The translations under genes were made by a program, and so were the position numbers. A stretch of 64,000 bases of DNA, taken from NCBI RefSeq assembly GCF_000734895.2, contig NZ_CP011382.1, forward strand, positions 4,938,700 to 5,002,699, given 5' to 3'. Source of the DNA: Calothrix sp. 336/3. Its GTDB lineage: Bacteria > Cyanobacteriota > Cyanobacteriia > Cyanobacteriales > Nostocaceae. The notes beneath the pieces were generated by a model that was not told the origin of the DNA, did not search any database, and worked only from the letters and a program-made list of their open reading frames with translations. Below, piece after piece: positions 7,785-17,076 of this stretch. Every line of letters begins with the position of its first letter. Within the stretch, counting starts at the first letter, position 1.

Positions 7785-8606
7785 ATGCTGTCAACTTATC
7801 AAGCAGGTAACGGTAATTATGCAAACCGCGATCATAACCGTGACAAAAGTGATGCCAAACTTGGTTTAACAGTGGCAAGAAAGGGTATCCAAATTACCCA
7901 CCTAGGGGTGAAGTACCGAGAGTTAGAAGCTTTGAGGGATGTAACTTGCACCATTCAACCCGGTAAGATTACGGGTATATTTGGACCGAATGGAGCAGGT
8001 AAAAGTACTTTGATGAAGGGAATGCTGGGATTAGTAGCTAGTCAGGGAAATGTAATGTATCAAGGAAAACCCTTGACCCAGCAATTATCCCAGGTTGCCT
8101 ATGTCCCCCAGCGTAGTCAAATTGACTGGAATTATCCCGCGACTGTGTGGGATGTGGTGATGATGGGGAGGGTAAAGAAGACGGGATGGTTGCGTCATTT
8201 TTCCGCAGTGAGTCGCCAAGTTGCCAAAACTGCTTTGGAGCGGGTGGGTATGATAGAATACGCCCATCGCCCCATCGGTAGACTGTCTGGAGGGCAACAG
8301 CAACGGGTATTTTTAGCCCGTGCATTAACTCAGGAAGCGGAAGTTTTTTGTTTTGATGAGCCATTTGTGGGGATAGATCAGAAAACTCAAGGGGTAATTT
8401 TTGAGGTTTTCTCAGAATTAGCGAAAGCTGGCAAAATTGTCTTAGTTGTGAATCATGATTTGGGAGAATCTATCACCCATTTTGATAATTTGATACTTTT
8501 AAATCAGGAATTAATTGCGATTGGTTCTCGTCAAGAAGTTTTGACAGAAGAGAATTTGTTACGTGCATACGGTGGAAAAGTGATGTATTTCTCCGATGCA
8601 GCGTAA
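7785..8606 (+). CDS. Metal ABC transporter ATP-binding protein
   Basis: This 273-residue ABC ATPase has Walker A GPNGAGKS at residues 67-74, a Q-loop around VAYVPQRSQIDWNYPATVWD, the signature LSGGQQQRVFLARAL (about residues 166-180), Walker B VFCFDEPFVGID and a switch histidine in VVNHDLG. The Q-loop region resembles ATPases of manganese/zinc uptake systems (MntA, ZnuC, TroB). The first ~32 residues form a polar extension with no obvious domain. A purine-rich stretch, GGGGTAGG, just before the ATG supports the start. The permease gene begins 16 bp downstream, so the two are probably co-transcribed and pair with the divergently encoded binding protein. Confidence 0.9.
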   Translation: MLSTYQAGNGNYANRDHNRDKSDAKLGLTVARKGIQITHLGVKYRELEALRDVTCTIQPGKITGIFGPNGAGKSTLMKGMLGLVASQGNVMYQGKPLTQQLSQVAYVPQRSQIDWNYPATVWDVVMMGRVKKTGWLRHFSAVSRQVAKTALERVGMIEYAHRPIGRLSGGQQQRVFLARALTQEAEVFCFDEPFVGIDQKTQGVIFEVFSELAKAGKIVLVVNHDLGESITHFDNLILLNQELIAIGSRQEVLTEENLLRAYGGKVMYFSDAA

Positions 8607-8622
8607 TTGGGAAGGTAGCAAA

Positions 8623-9474
8623 ATGATTAATTTAATTGAACCTTTGCAATATGGTTTTATGCAGCGATCGCTGATTGTTGCTATCCTTGTGGGTTTATTA
8701 TGTGCGGTGGTGGGTAGTTACTTGATGGTGCAGAGGTTAGCGCTGTTAGGTGATGCTATCAGTCATTCGGTATTACCAGGGTTAGCGATCGCCTTTATGG
8801 TGGGTGCGAATATCTTCGTGGGTGCGTTTATTGCAGGGGTGGTGAGTACCTTATGTATTGCGGTAATCAAAGAGCGATCGCCAATTAAAGAAGACGCTGC
8901 TATGGGAATAGTGTTTTCGGCTTTTTTTGCCCTAGGAGTAACATTAATTACGGTGATTCAAAAGGATAACAAAATTGACTTGAATCATTTTTTGTTTGGC
9001 AATATTCTGAGTGTAACTCCTGGGGAAGTCAGAGATACAGCGATAATTGCAGCCATAGTTTTAGTAATAATTTTTCTTTTTTATAAGGAACTTCTATTTT
9101 ACACCTTTGACCCCTTGGGCGCTCAAGCTGCGGGTTTACCGGTGAATCGCTTAAATTTTGGATTAATGCTGCTCATTGCTTTAACCATTGTTGCGAGTAT
9201 GAAAGCAGTAGGAGTGATTCTTGTACTTTCCCTATTAATTACTCCTGGAGCAACCGCATACTTATTAGTTAAACGTCTCCATGAAGTCATGATTTTGGGA
9301 GCAGTAATTGGTGTATTTTCCAGTATTAGTGGGATGTATCTTAGTTACTTTTTAAATATACCTTCTGGTCCGGCGATTGTTTTAGTTGTTTCAGGATTAT
9401 TTATCCTATCCTTACTTTTTAGTCCCCACCATGGCATATTGGTGATGAAATCAGCCAAAGTTGTATCTGATTAA
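8623..9474 (+). CDS. Metal ABC transporter permease (MntB/ZnuB family)
   Basis: This 283-residue inner-membrane permease of the ABC-3 family has about eight hydrophobic segments, opening with EPLQYGFMQRSLIVAILVG. It shows the family motif GDAISHSVLPGLAIAF (about residues 44-59), and later GVILVLSLLITPGATAYLL. I chose the ATG at 8623, preceded by GGGAAGG, over an upstream in-frame ATG at 8596 that overlaps the ATPase gene and would add a hydrophilic leader. It forms the channel for the neighbouring ATPase and, presumably, the binding lipoprotein across the divergent promoter. The transported metal is not settled by this subunit. Confidence 0.9.
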   Translation: MINLIEPLQYGFMQRSLIVAILVGLLCAVVGSYLMVQRLALLGDAISHSVLPGLAIAFMVGANIFVGAFIAGVVSTLCIAVIKERSPIKEDAAMGIVFSAFFALGVTLITVIQKDNKIDLNHFLFGNILSVTPGEVRDTAIIAAIVLVIIFLFYKELLFYTFDPLGAQAAGLPVNRLNFGLMLLIALTIVASMKAVGVILVLSLLITPGATAYLLVKRLHEVMILGAVIGVFSSISGMYLSYFLNIPSGPAIVLVVSGLFILSLLFSPHHGILVMKSAKVVSD

Positions 9475-9555
9475 AAAATGTGAATAATTTTGCCTAACTG
9501 CTACCAGTAAAAATCTGTATAGGTAGGATGTAAAGATAATCTGACACGGTTAAGT

Positions 9556-10092
9556 ATGCATAGCTCACTCAATCGTCGAGACTTTCTCAAGTACCTGACT
9601 GGTAGCGCGATCGCCACTGTCACCATTGCCTATCTTTTCCCAGAGACGGGTGATAGTCGGGAGTTAGATATGGAAAACCTTTGTTCCCTCTATCCAGAAA
9701 ATTCGCGGTGCGAAAATTATCTTCCCGGAGTCGCTGCTACCAATGAACAGGGAGTGGCGATCGCTGCTGATACACTATTAAAAAACGCTACCCCAAATAT
9801 ACCAATTCCTGTTCAAGGTTTACCAGAAAAAGCTGTCACCTACCTAGTCATTAATCAACCCCCAGCAATTGCTAAATATGCCATTCGTCCTATTTGTACC
9901 CACTTAGGATGTACCGTTAATTGGGATTCTCCAAAACAACTATTTATTTGCCCCTGTCATGGTTCTCAATATGATAACCTGGGACGAGTTATGAAAGGTC
10001 CAGCCAAAAAACCTCTACCACTAATTACAGTAGTCGTCAAGCAAAATCAAATTCGTCTCGTCTCTCGTCAACCAGCTATAGATCCACGATAA
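9556..10092 (+). CDS. Rieske [2Fe-2S] protein with Tat-type N-terminus
   Basis: The 178-residue protein has both Rieske cluster boxes: CTHLGC (Cys114, His116, Cys119) and CPCHGS (Cys132, Cys134, His135). Cys119 and Cys134 are placed to form the usual disulfide. The N-terminus, LNRRDFLKYLTGSAIATVTIAYLF, has a twin-arginine motif and one hydrophobic segment, so export or membrane anchoring by Tat is likely. Between anchor and cluster domain is CSLYPENSRCENYLPG, a short Cys-containing motif also met in other cyanobacterial envelope proteins. The cluster domain resembles PetC of cytochrome b6f. No cytochrome genes adjoin it, so a minor PetC-like electron carrier is as likely as a b6f subunit. Confidence 0.85.
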   Translation: MHSSLNRRDFLKYLTGSAIATVTIAYLFPETGDSRELDMENLCSLYPENSRCENYLPGVAATNEQGVAIAADTLLKNATPNIPIPVQGLPEKAVTYLVINQPPAIAKYAIRPICTHLGCTVNWDSPKQLFICPCHGSQYDNLGRVMKGPAKKPLPLITVVVKQNQIRLVSRQPAIDPR

Positions 10093-10165
10093 TTTGCTAA
10101 TCAATAACTCCATAGATGCCATTGATTAAAGTAAGCTAGCAACAGCAGAGTTTATCTTTAAAACC

Positions 10166-10969
10166 ATGGCAGTTAGTAACTTACGGCTTCTCGCTCTCGA
10201 TTTTGATGGTGTCATTTGCGACGGTTTGATGGAATACTTTCAAGTAGCTTGGCGTACTTACTGTCATATTTGGAATATAGATAATTATACAGTTAATGAT
10301 GATTTAGCTGAAGGCTTTTATTGCCTACGTCCTGTAATTGAAACAGGTTGGGAAATGCCTATATTAATTAAAGCCTTAGTTATGGGTTTGCCAGAAGAGA
10401 AAATCCTCAATGATTGGGAAAATATTGTCAAACAAATTTTACAAGCTGATAATCTAGATGCTAAACAAGTTGGAATAAAATTAGATGCTTTACGTGATGA
10501 TTGGATAGCTAATGATTTACCAGATTGGTTAAAATTACACAGATTTTATCCAGGAGTTATTAATAAAATTCAAGCCACATTAGCTAGTGATATTAAATTT
10601 TATATTATCACAACCAAAGAAGGAAGATTTGTGAAACAGTTAATGCAACAAGGAGGATTAGATTTACCCACAGAATTAATTTTTGGCAAAGAATACAAGC
10701 GTCCGAAATATGAAATTATTCGTGAACTTATTAAAAAGCATAATTTAGCTGCTGAGAATGTTTGGTTTGTAGAAGATAGACTGAAAACTTTGCAACTGGT
10801 AGAACAGCAAACAGACTTGGAAAATATGCAACTATTCCTTGCTGATTGGGGCTATAATACACCCTCAGAAAGAGTTAAGGCAGAAAAAGACCCACGAGTA
10901 AATTTATTATCTTTAAAGATGTTTGCTGAGGATTGGGATAATTGGCTGATAAATAGTCACTCCGTCTAA
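10166..10969 (+). CDS. HAD-superfamily hydrolase
   Basis: This 267-residue protein has HAD motif I at the N-terminus, LALDFDGVICDG, where the first Asp is the nucleophile and the second the general acid. It has a motif II-like IITTKEGRF (about residue 150), a conserved Lys in FGKEYKRPKYEII and motif IV in WFVEDRLKTL. A helical cap domain lies between motifs I and II. It should be a cytosolic phosphatase or phosphotransferase; the substrate cannot be read from the sequence. A strong hairpin follows the gene. The neighbours are unrelated, so there is no contextual clue. Confidence 0.82.
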   Translation: MAVSNLRLLALDFDGVICDGLMEYFQVAWRTYCHIWNIDNYTVNDDLAEGFYCLRPVIETGWEMPILIKALVMGLPEEKILNDWENIVKQILQADNLDAKQVGIKLDALRDDWIANDLPDWLKLHRFYPGVINKIQATLASDIKFYIITTKEGRFVKQLMQQGGLDLPTELIFGKEYKRPKYEIIRELIKKHNLAAENVWFVEDRLKTLQLVEQQTDLENMQLFLADWGYNTPSERVKAEKDPRVNLLSLKMFAEDWDNWLINSHSV

Positions 10970-10992
10970 GTTGTGAGAATTTTTGCTACTAA

Positions 10993-11042
10993 TATCCCTG
11001 ATTTATCCTAGATGCGGATTAACCGCAGGAAGTCGGGGATAT
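10993..11042 (+). terminator. Two-level hairpin after the HAD gene
   Basis: The outer stem ATATCCCTGA pairs with TCGGGGATAT (nine Watson-Crick pairs and one wobble) and encloses a perfect inner stem TGCGG-ATTAA-CCGCA. It starts 24 bases after the stop codon. There is no T-run directly after it, so it may terminate weakly or stabilise the mRNA 3' end. Confidence 0.55.
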
Positions 11043-11152
11043 AATTTATGAGAAATAGTTGAATATTGCTAAATCATGTTTAGAGAACGTTTCTCAAGTC
11101 ATTGATGTCTAAAATATTTTGTAAACCACCTTTGTAAAAAAAGAATAATCCT

Positions 11153-12343
11153 ATGCTTGATTTAACAAAACTGATGCGACAAATGCAAGGTTTGAGTCAA
11201 CATATGACTGAAGAAGCTGCTGCTAATCGTCAAAGGTTGGAAGCTGCTCAGAAGTACCTAGAAAAAGCCATAGCTACCCAAGATGAGTTAGTAGAACAAC
11301 AGGAAAAATGGCGCGATCGCATAATTTTTGCTAATGCGACTCCCGTGGAACCTTTAAATACTTGTATTGATATTCCTGTACCTACAAAAGTTCATACTGT
11401 TATTGCAACAGATGGCTCCCAAATAGCCCCCAGTCACCATGAAATTGCCTACTGTTATTTACTAAATATTGGCAGAATTGTTTTGCATTACGGACAAAAT
11501 CGCCACCCTTTATTAGATAGTTTACCAGAAGTATTTTACCGTCCAGAGGATTTATATGAAGCTCGACAGTGGGGAATTAGAACTGAAGAATGGATGAGTT
11601 ACCGACGCACTGCTTCGGAAGCAACGGTATTAGCTGAACTTGCTTGTCAGGTGCAAGAGGAATTATCAACCGCTCCCGTCCCTATTTTAGCAATGGTTGA
11701 TGGTTCTTTGATTTATTGGTTTTTAGAACAATTGCCCAGTGATGCGCGTAATTGTATTTTACCCCCCGTTTTAGAAGCTTGGGAAAAAATGCGATTAGCT
11801 CAGGTTCCTTTAATGGGTTATTTAAGTGCTTCACGTAGTATTGAAGGGATGAATTTTTTACGTTTAATTGCTTGTCCCCACCCTGTTCCTGATTGTATGA
11901 CTTTTTGTCCTAATCAACAGGATAAAGTCCCTTGTAAATTATTTGAATCCTTGCGAGATACAACAATTTGGAATAGTCAATTAAAACCTGGACAAAGGGG
12001 ACCTTTGTGGCGTAGTAATAGTAGAATTATTGAATTATATGGGGAGCAAAAAGTCTATTTTTGTTATGTTCATGTGGGAGCAGAAATTGCTAGAATTGAA
12101 GTACCTGCATGGGTAGCAGAAAATACTAAGTTATTCGATGAATCCTTAGGATTAATGCTAGCTCAAGTCCAAAAAGGGTATGGTTATCCAGTGGCGATCG
12201 CCGAAGCGCATAACCAAGCAGTAGTTAGGGGAGGTGATAAAGCTCGCTTTTTTGCCCTATTGGAACGACAAATGATTAAAGCTGGGATAAAAAATGTGGG
12301 TACATCTTTTAAAGAAGCAAGAAAACGGGGTAGCATTGCTTAA
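11153..12343 (+). CDS. NurA-domain nuclease
   Basis: This 396-residue protein has the layout of NurA nucleases: an N-terminal coiled helical region (residues 1-60), then an RNase H-like domain starting TVIATDGSQIAPSHHE (about residue 82) with the metal-binding DGS motif. A second DGS follows in ILAMVDGSLIYW near residue 184. The C-terminal part has AEAHNQAVVRGGDKARFF. NurA proteins are 5'-3' nucleases that, in archaea, work with the HerA helicase in end resection; cyanobacteria have homologs whose partner is less clear. No herA-like gene is adjacent here. The residues expected for catalysis appear intact. Confidence 0.8.
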   Translation: MLDLTKLMRQMQGLSQHMTEEAAANRQRLEAAQKYLEKAIATQDELVEQQEKWRDRIIFANATPVEPLNTCIDIPVPTKVHTVIATDGSQIAPSHHEIAYCYLLNIGRIVLHYGQNRHPLLDSLPEVFYRPEDLYEARQWGIRTEEWMSYRRTASEATVLAELACQVQEELSTAPVPILAMVDGSLIYWFLEQLPSDARNCILPPVLEAWEKMRLAQVPLMGYLSASRSIEGMNFLRLIACPHPVPDCMTFCPNQQDKVPCKLFESLRDTTIWNSQLKPGQRGPLWRSNSRIIELYGEQKVYFCYVHVGAEIARIEVPAWVAENTKLFDESLGLMLAQVQKGYGYPVAIAEAHNQAVVRGGDKARFFALLERQMIKAGIKNVGTSFKEARKRGSIA

Positions 12344-12571
12344 TTAAATTTTGTGTATTATGAAAGTTTTTGTCATTGCGAAGTCAAGAAGTCATATCTG
12401 GAGTTACATAGTTGTAAAAATAGACTAAATTGATTTCGGTAATTAGAGTTTATTTATCAAGTCAAACTTAAAAAAAATCGTTTTCTTGACTTTTGCGATT
12501 TGCCAGCATCTAAACTTCTGACTATAAACTGGATTTATTTCCTCAATTCATTGTTCGGTGTAGAACAAATT

Positions 12572-13360
12572 ATGAACCAGATATCTCAGTTGCAGACAAG
12601 GGAAATGAATATAGAATTATTCCATTTGCAAAGTCAGACTTATTTCCCTATTCCACACCATTTATCTGTGGCTCGCATTGGTAAATCTGAAGGAGACAAT
12701 ATACCAGAAATAGATGTGACTCACTTACCAAATGCAGAAATTGTATCCCGTTGCCATGCAGAAATTCATCTTCAAGATGACAAATATTATCTTCAAGATG
12801 TAGGGAGTATTAATGGAACCTATCTGAATCAAAAAAAATTAGAAAGCCACACTCTTTACCCCATAAAATTACAAGATATCATTTCCCTAGGAAAAGATGA
12901 ACAATTTATTCTCATAGTGCAAAAACAGCATCAGAAAAATTTACCACTAGTCACTTCTCCTACCACATTACAACCACAAGTAATCTCATCAGAAAAAGTA
13001 TCTGTCAACTCTGTTAGTCGTACCAGTAAGCTCTTAGGTATAGGATTAATGGTGACGGGATTAGTAATTTTTGCCGCTAACACCCAAGTAGGAATATTTG
13101 TCCAAATTCCAGCCTTTGTATTATGTATCGCTGGAGCTTTCATCTTATTACAACGCAAAATAGAACCTGCTATTGGTTGGTTTTTAATTACTCTTGGTAT
13201 ACTCTGGATGATATTTTCTGGTCATTTATTTGCCTCTGTAAATTTACTATCATTGATACTTTCTGGAGGATTATTTCTCGGAGGATGTCAAATATTTACA
13301 ACAGGAAAAATCCTGAAGTATGACTTACAAACTATTAAAAAGATAATAGGTAAGGGGTAA
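12572..13360 (+). CDS. FHA-domain membrane protein
   Basis: The 262-residue protein has an N-terminal forkhead-associated domain: VARIGKS (the RxGR-like strand), IVSRCHAEI (the SRxH phosphothreonine-binding motif), VGSININ-type VGSINGTYLNQKKL, and SLGKDEQFIL. After a polar linker it has four hydrophobic segments over the last ~100 residues and should sit in the inner membrane with the FHA domain in the cytoplasm. FHA domains bind phosphothreonine, so Ser/Thr kinase signalling is implied. Start choice is uncertain: an in-frame TTG lies at 12500 and another ATG at 12605. The gene is convergent with thrB across a shared hairpin. Confidence 0.8.
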   Translation: MNQISQLQTREMNIELFHLQSQTYFPIPHHLSVARIGKSEGDNIPEIDVTHLPNAEIVSRCHAEIHLQDDKYYLQDVGSINGTYLNQKKLESHTLYPIKLQDIISLGKDEQFILIVQKQHQKNLPLVTSPTTLQPQVISSEKVSVNSVSRTSKLLGIGLMVTGLVIFAANTQVGIFVQIPAFVLCIAGAFILLQRKIEPAIGWFLITLGILWMIFSGHLFASVNLLSLILSGGLFLGGCQIFTTGKILKYDLQTIKKIIGKG

Positions 13361-13362
13361 TA

Positions 13363-13396
13363 GTAACGCACCCCGCAGACAAATTTGGTGCGCTAC
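13363..13396. terminator. Bidirectional hairpin between FHA gene and thrB
   Basis: GTAACGCACC and GGTGCGCTAC pair with one mismatch around a 14-base loop, directly after the FHA gene stop and just before the thrB stop on the other strand. This is the expected place for a shared terminator. The GTAACGCACC core is also a common cyanobacterial intergenic repeat. Confidence 0.6.
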
Positions 13397-13405
13397 TTCG
13401 TTTAA

Positions 13406-14338
13406 CTAATTATGTTTCATCACTCTTGCACCTTGAGTATCAAGGGAGAGCGATCGCACCTCTGCTTTTACCCCACAATTTTGCCAAGCAGTTGCCATTG
13501 CTGCCACCACATCTAAACTATGGGATGTATCAGTTAATGCTAGTAGGGTTGGTCCTGCACCACTAATTACCATTCCGTAAGCACCTGCATTTTTTGTGGC
13601 TGTTTCTACCTCGGCATATCCTTTGATAAGGGATTGACGGTAGGGCTGATGTAATTTATCTTGCAATGCTGCTTTTAACCACTGAGGATTACCCGTTTCC
13701 AATCCTCTAAGTAATAATCCTAGGTGGGCAGTATTAAATATAGCGTCTGCTCGACTAACTTCCTGGGGTAAAACACTACGCGCTTCCTTGGTAGATAGTT
13801 CAAAGTCGGGAATTGCCACCACGCAAATAATTTCCTGACACCAAGGAATATCACAGATTTCCCAGCCATTCTCACTAGTTGCAGCCAAGCGACAACCACC
13901 AATTAACGCAGGAACAACATTATCCGGATGTCCTTCCATGGCGATCGCCAACTCTATCACCTCATTATCACTCAGAGGCTCCCCTGCAAGGATATTTGCG
14001 CCCAATAACCCACCAGCGATCGCCGTTGCGGAACTCCCTAAACCCCGCGCTAAGGGGACACCGAGTTTAATTTCCATGGATACAGGTGGTGGAGCTTGTC
14101 CGATGTGTTCATAGAACTTAGAGAAAGCCTGATAGAGTAAATTACTTTCATCCGTACTCACCCGTGCAGCCTCGGCACCAGTCACGGAAATTACAAAATT
14201 TTCTCCCGCAGAACTACTGAGTAGACTAAACTTAAATTCGTTATACAGCGATAAAGCTGCACCAATACAATCAAAACCAGCCCCTAAATTAGCGGTTGTT
14301 GCGGGCACAGTGATGGTAGTAGATGAAACAACAGACAT
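13406..14338 (-). CDS. thrB: Homoserine kinase
   Basis: The 310-residue GHMP-family kinase has the N-terminal VPATTANLGAGFDCIGAAL (residues 12-30) and the ATP-binding glycine-rich motif PLARGLGSSATAIAGG at about residues 94-109. It also has EGHPDNVVPALIGG and the C-terminal GAYGMVISGAGPTLLAL. It phosphorylates L-homoserine with ATP to give O-phosphohomoserine in threonine synthesis. Length and motif order are standard. The start ATG at 14338 gives the usual short N-terminus. It stands alone; the divergent neighbour is an unrelated membrane protein. Confidence 0.95.
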   Translation of the reverse strand: MSVVSSTTITVPATTANLGAGFDCIGAALSLYNEFKFSLLSSSAGENFVISVTGAEAARVSTDESNLLYQAFSKFYEHIGQAPPPVSMEIKLGVPLARGLGSSATAIAGGLLGANILAGEPLSDNEVIELAIAMEGHPDNVVPALIGGCRLAATSENGWEICDIPWCQEIICVVAIPDFELSTKEARSVLPQEVSRADAIFNTAHLGLLLRGLETGNPQWLKAALQDKLHQPYRQSLIKGYAEVETATKNAGAYGMVISGAGPTLLALTDTSHSLDVVAAMATAWQNCGVKAEVRSLSLDTQGARVMKHN

Positions 14339-14563
14339 GAGTATGATAACTTAAGTGTAAAAAAACCTAGGAAACCTATCCTACGCCACAGCTAGGCATA
14401 AGCATTTTACTGGTTATCATGACCATCAAATAATTTTTCCCCTCCAATATCATGTTGTGGTATATTTTTCAACAATCTATGACTGTTGTCACCCTTGTGG
14501 GGATGTAGCAATATCAGGTGCAAAATACCATCGACTCCACAATATTTATAGAGGGAAGAGGAG

Positions 14564-15616
14564 ATGAAAATATTCAAAATGCCGGGATGGTTTCCTGGTG
14601 GCAAAGCTTGGTTAAACGCCTTAATGTTATCCGTCTTTGTGGCAGGTTTTGTTGGGATATTACAGGAAAATCAAGGATTTGGCTTACATTTCAGCAAATG
14701 GTCAGTTAATCCAGAGATGTTCACAGTCTTGGTCATACTACTCTTAATTTTACCAATTCCAGCGATCGCCATTCTCCATCATTTATTTCTCAGTCGCTTT
14801 ATCCCCCCTATTCCCGGAGAAAAAGCCAGCAAACCATCGGGTATCTTACCCAGCATTATCAGCTGGTGGGAAAGTTGCTACAGTTGGCTAGTGGTACTAG
14901 TCTCTACCCTGATTGCCATTCTCATCTGCACACCCTTTTTGCCCTTATTTAAACTCAGTTACAGTCAAATTATCAGTGATTTCAGTCAGTTTGATACTAA
15001 AGTTAAGCCAGTATTTGCTGTATTTTGGTTTATCTCTGCTGCCTGTTTATATCACTTGGAATATTCATTTAAATGTCGCCTTGTATTCAATGAATATATT
15101 CTCGATGAACCAGCAGAAGTCAATATCAGTAGCAACTCTCCCACAGAAAACACCGTAATTCAATCCTCAGAAACCGTTGATGCTTCTGAAACTCAAGTAG
15201 TTGCCCCTAAATCCAAATTTTCTTTCCCTCTCCAAAGAATCTTTACCCTAATTCTGATTGCGATTTCCGCTTTATGGGTTTATTCCTTTAGCAAATTACC
15301 GGAAGTTCGTCAAAGTCTCTCTACTAATTTAAGCTTAGAACAACCCCTGAAAAATTCTCCAACCAAGAACACAGAGAAAAGTTCATCTGTCAATGATACC
15401 TATCAAAAAGGCATCACCAAAGCTAAACGCGCCGCTAAATTACAACAATTAGCCCAATCAGAAAGAGAATGGCAAATGGTAGTGAAAAACTGGGAAGAAG
15501 CTCTCGCTTTGATGAAAGAAGTACCCCATACTAGCCCTAATTACGCTGCCGCCCAGGAAAGCATTTTACAATATCAAATGCACCGCCAATTTGCCCAGCA
15601 ATATGCTAGTAAATAG
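14564..15616 (+). CDS. Cyanobacterial multi-pass membrane protein of unknown function
   Basis: The 350-residue protein has hydrophobic segments near residues 18-33, 52-75, 108-130, 150-166 and 222-240. A C-terminal soluble tail of about 100 residues follows: KAKRAAKLQQLAQSEREW, then WEEALALMKEVPHTSPNYAA. That tail pattern (Ala-rich helix, then W-x-x-A-hydrophobic-L...VP...Y) recurs in unrelated cyanobacterial proteins and is probably a helical-hairpin module. GGAAGAGGAG immediately before the ATG supports the start. I do not recognise a function. It is convergent with lpxB and divergent from thrB, so context does not help. Confidence 0.65.
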   Translation: MKIFKMPGWFPGGKAWLNALMLSVFVAGFVGILQENQGFGLHFSKWSVNPEMFTVLVILLLILPIPAIAILHHLFLSRFIPPIPGEKASKPSGILPSIISWWESCYSWLVVLVSTLIAILICTPFLPLFKLSYSQIISDFSQFDTKVKPVFAVFWFISAACLYHLEYSFKCRLVFNEYILDEPAEVNISSNSPTENTVIQSSETVDASETQVVAPKSKFSFPLQRIFTLILIAISALWVYSFSKLPEVRQSLSTNLSLEQPLKNSPTKNTEKSSSVNDTYQKGITKAKRAAKLQQLAQSEREWQMVVKNWEEALALMKEVPHTSPNYAAAQESILQYQMHRQFAQQYASK

Positions 15617-15677
15617 ACAAAATTCCTAGATAAAATTATTAAAAAGAAAAATGTGTTGTAAGTTGAATTGGATTGAG

Positions 15678-16859
15678 TTATTGAGTAATTGCTTGTAACT
15701 TTTGTGGCAGCATCTGCAAAATTTCCTTTGCCGCGCGATCGCACACTCCCACTTCCCCCGCAGCATGACGCATTTGCTCATACTCAACCTGCATTCGCTG
15801 CTGAATTTCAGGATTCAGTAATAACTCCATTGCCGCTTGGGTAATATTTTCCGATGTTGCGGCTTCCTGAATAAATTCTGGTACTATTTCTCGCATTTCC
15901 ATCAAGTTAGTTGGGGAAGCAAAGGGGAAGGTAATTTTTAATAATTTCGTCCCAATCCAGTAAGTTAAGGGGCTAAGACGGTATAAAACAACCTGGGGAA
16001 CCTTCAGTAAAGCCAGTTCTAAATTTACTGTCCCACATTTGGTAATTGCTAAATCTGCCCCAACTAAAACTTGCTGTTGCTTTCCTGAAACAATAGTGGC
16101 ATTTAAGTGATGCTTTTGTATTGCTTGTTCTATTTTGTCTCGATATATTTCCAGAGATAGGGGAATCCAAAAATGTACCTGGGGTAACTTCTCTTGAATC
16201 CTCTGAGCCGCTTCTAACATGACTGGCAGCAAATATTTTAATTCTTGGTGGCGGGAAGCTGGTAACAAAGCCACCGCAATCGAGTCATCTTTAATACCCA
16301 AGTCTGCACGGGCTGCTTCTCGACTGGGAAAACTTGTCATTCTGTCTACTAAAGGATGTCCCACCCAGGAAACTTTAGCGCCATGTTCTTGAAAATAAAC
16401 GGCTTCCTGGGGAAAAATTGCCAACAACTTATCACTTACCTCGACAATTTTTCTAGTATCTTTTGGTGTAATTGGGCATACCCATACTTGAGGAGCAATA
16501 TAGTAAACGATGGGTACTTGAGGTAGGTGGCGACGTAGGTACGTACCAATACCGAGATTTGGTCCCATGTAATCGATTAATACTACTAAGTCGGGAGGAT
16601 TTTCCTTGAGGTAGGCGATCGCCCGACGTTGAATTTGCAGAGTTGGCAAAATAAATGGCAAAGATTCCAGCAAACCAAAGGAACCAATTCCACTAGTATT
16701 TCCTAGGAGAGTTGCCCCAGCAGCAGCCATTTTCTCACCACCCAAAGCCACAATTTCTAAATCTAAACCACTAGTTACCGCTTGGCGTTGCAATGCTGCC
16801 ACCAACAGGGAACCCTGTAAGTCGCCGGAAACTTCACCTGTACTGATAAATATACGCAT
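15678..16859 (-). CDS. lpxB: Lipid-A-disaccharide synthase
   Basis: The 393-residue GT19 enzyme begins MRIFISTGEVSGDLQGSLLV and contains LVLIDYMGPNLGIGTYLR, YYIAPQVWVC (the LpxB hallmark), VGHPLVDR, LLPASRHQELKYLLP and the donor-site CGTVNLELALLKVPQVVLYR. It joins UDP-2,3-diacylglucosamine to lipid X to form the lipid A disaccharide at the inner face of the inner membrane. I chose the ATG at 16859; an in-frame ATG at 16940 would add 27 residues that do not look conserved. It ends the bamA-lpxC-fabZ-lpxA-lpxB series. Cyanobacterial lipid A is simplified, but these early enzymes are kept. Confidence 0.93.
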   Translation of the reverse strand: MRIFISTGEVSGDLQGSLLVAALQRQAVTSGLDLEIVALGGEKMAAAGATLLGNTSGIGSFGLLESLPFILPTLQIQRRAIAYLKENPPDLVVLIDYMGPNLGIGTYLRRHLPQVPIVYYIAPQVWVCPITPKDTRKIVEVSDKLLAIFPQEAVYFQEHGAKVSWVGHPLVDRMTSFPSREAARADLGIKDDSIAVALLPASRHQELKYLLPVMLEAAQRIQEKLPQVHFWIPLSLEIYRDKIEQAIQKHHLNATIVSGKQQQVLVGADLAITKCGTVNLELALLKVPQVVLYRLSPLTYWIGTKLLKITFPFASPTNLMEMREIVPEFIQEAATSENITQAAMELLLNPEIQQRMQVEYEQMRHAAGEVGVCDRAAKEILQMLPQKLQAITQ

Positions 16860-17076
16860 TTGGGAAGGGTAAGGGGGAGCAGGGTAGTGAGTAATGAGTG
16901 GATTATTTTTTAAAGGAAAGGATTGTGCATGAACTTTCAACCCCTGAAAAGGTACAAGCTCAATAGTTTAAGTCGGGGAAGGAGGTGGAAAAGTACCAAG
17001 GAAGGTTTAAAAGGGCAGGTCGGGAGTTAATTTATTTTCTCCCAACTCTTACCCATATCCCATTACCCATGGAAAT

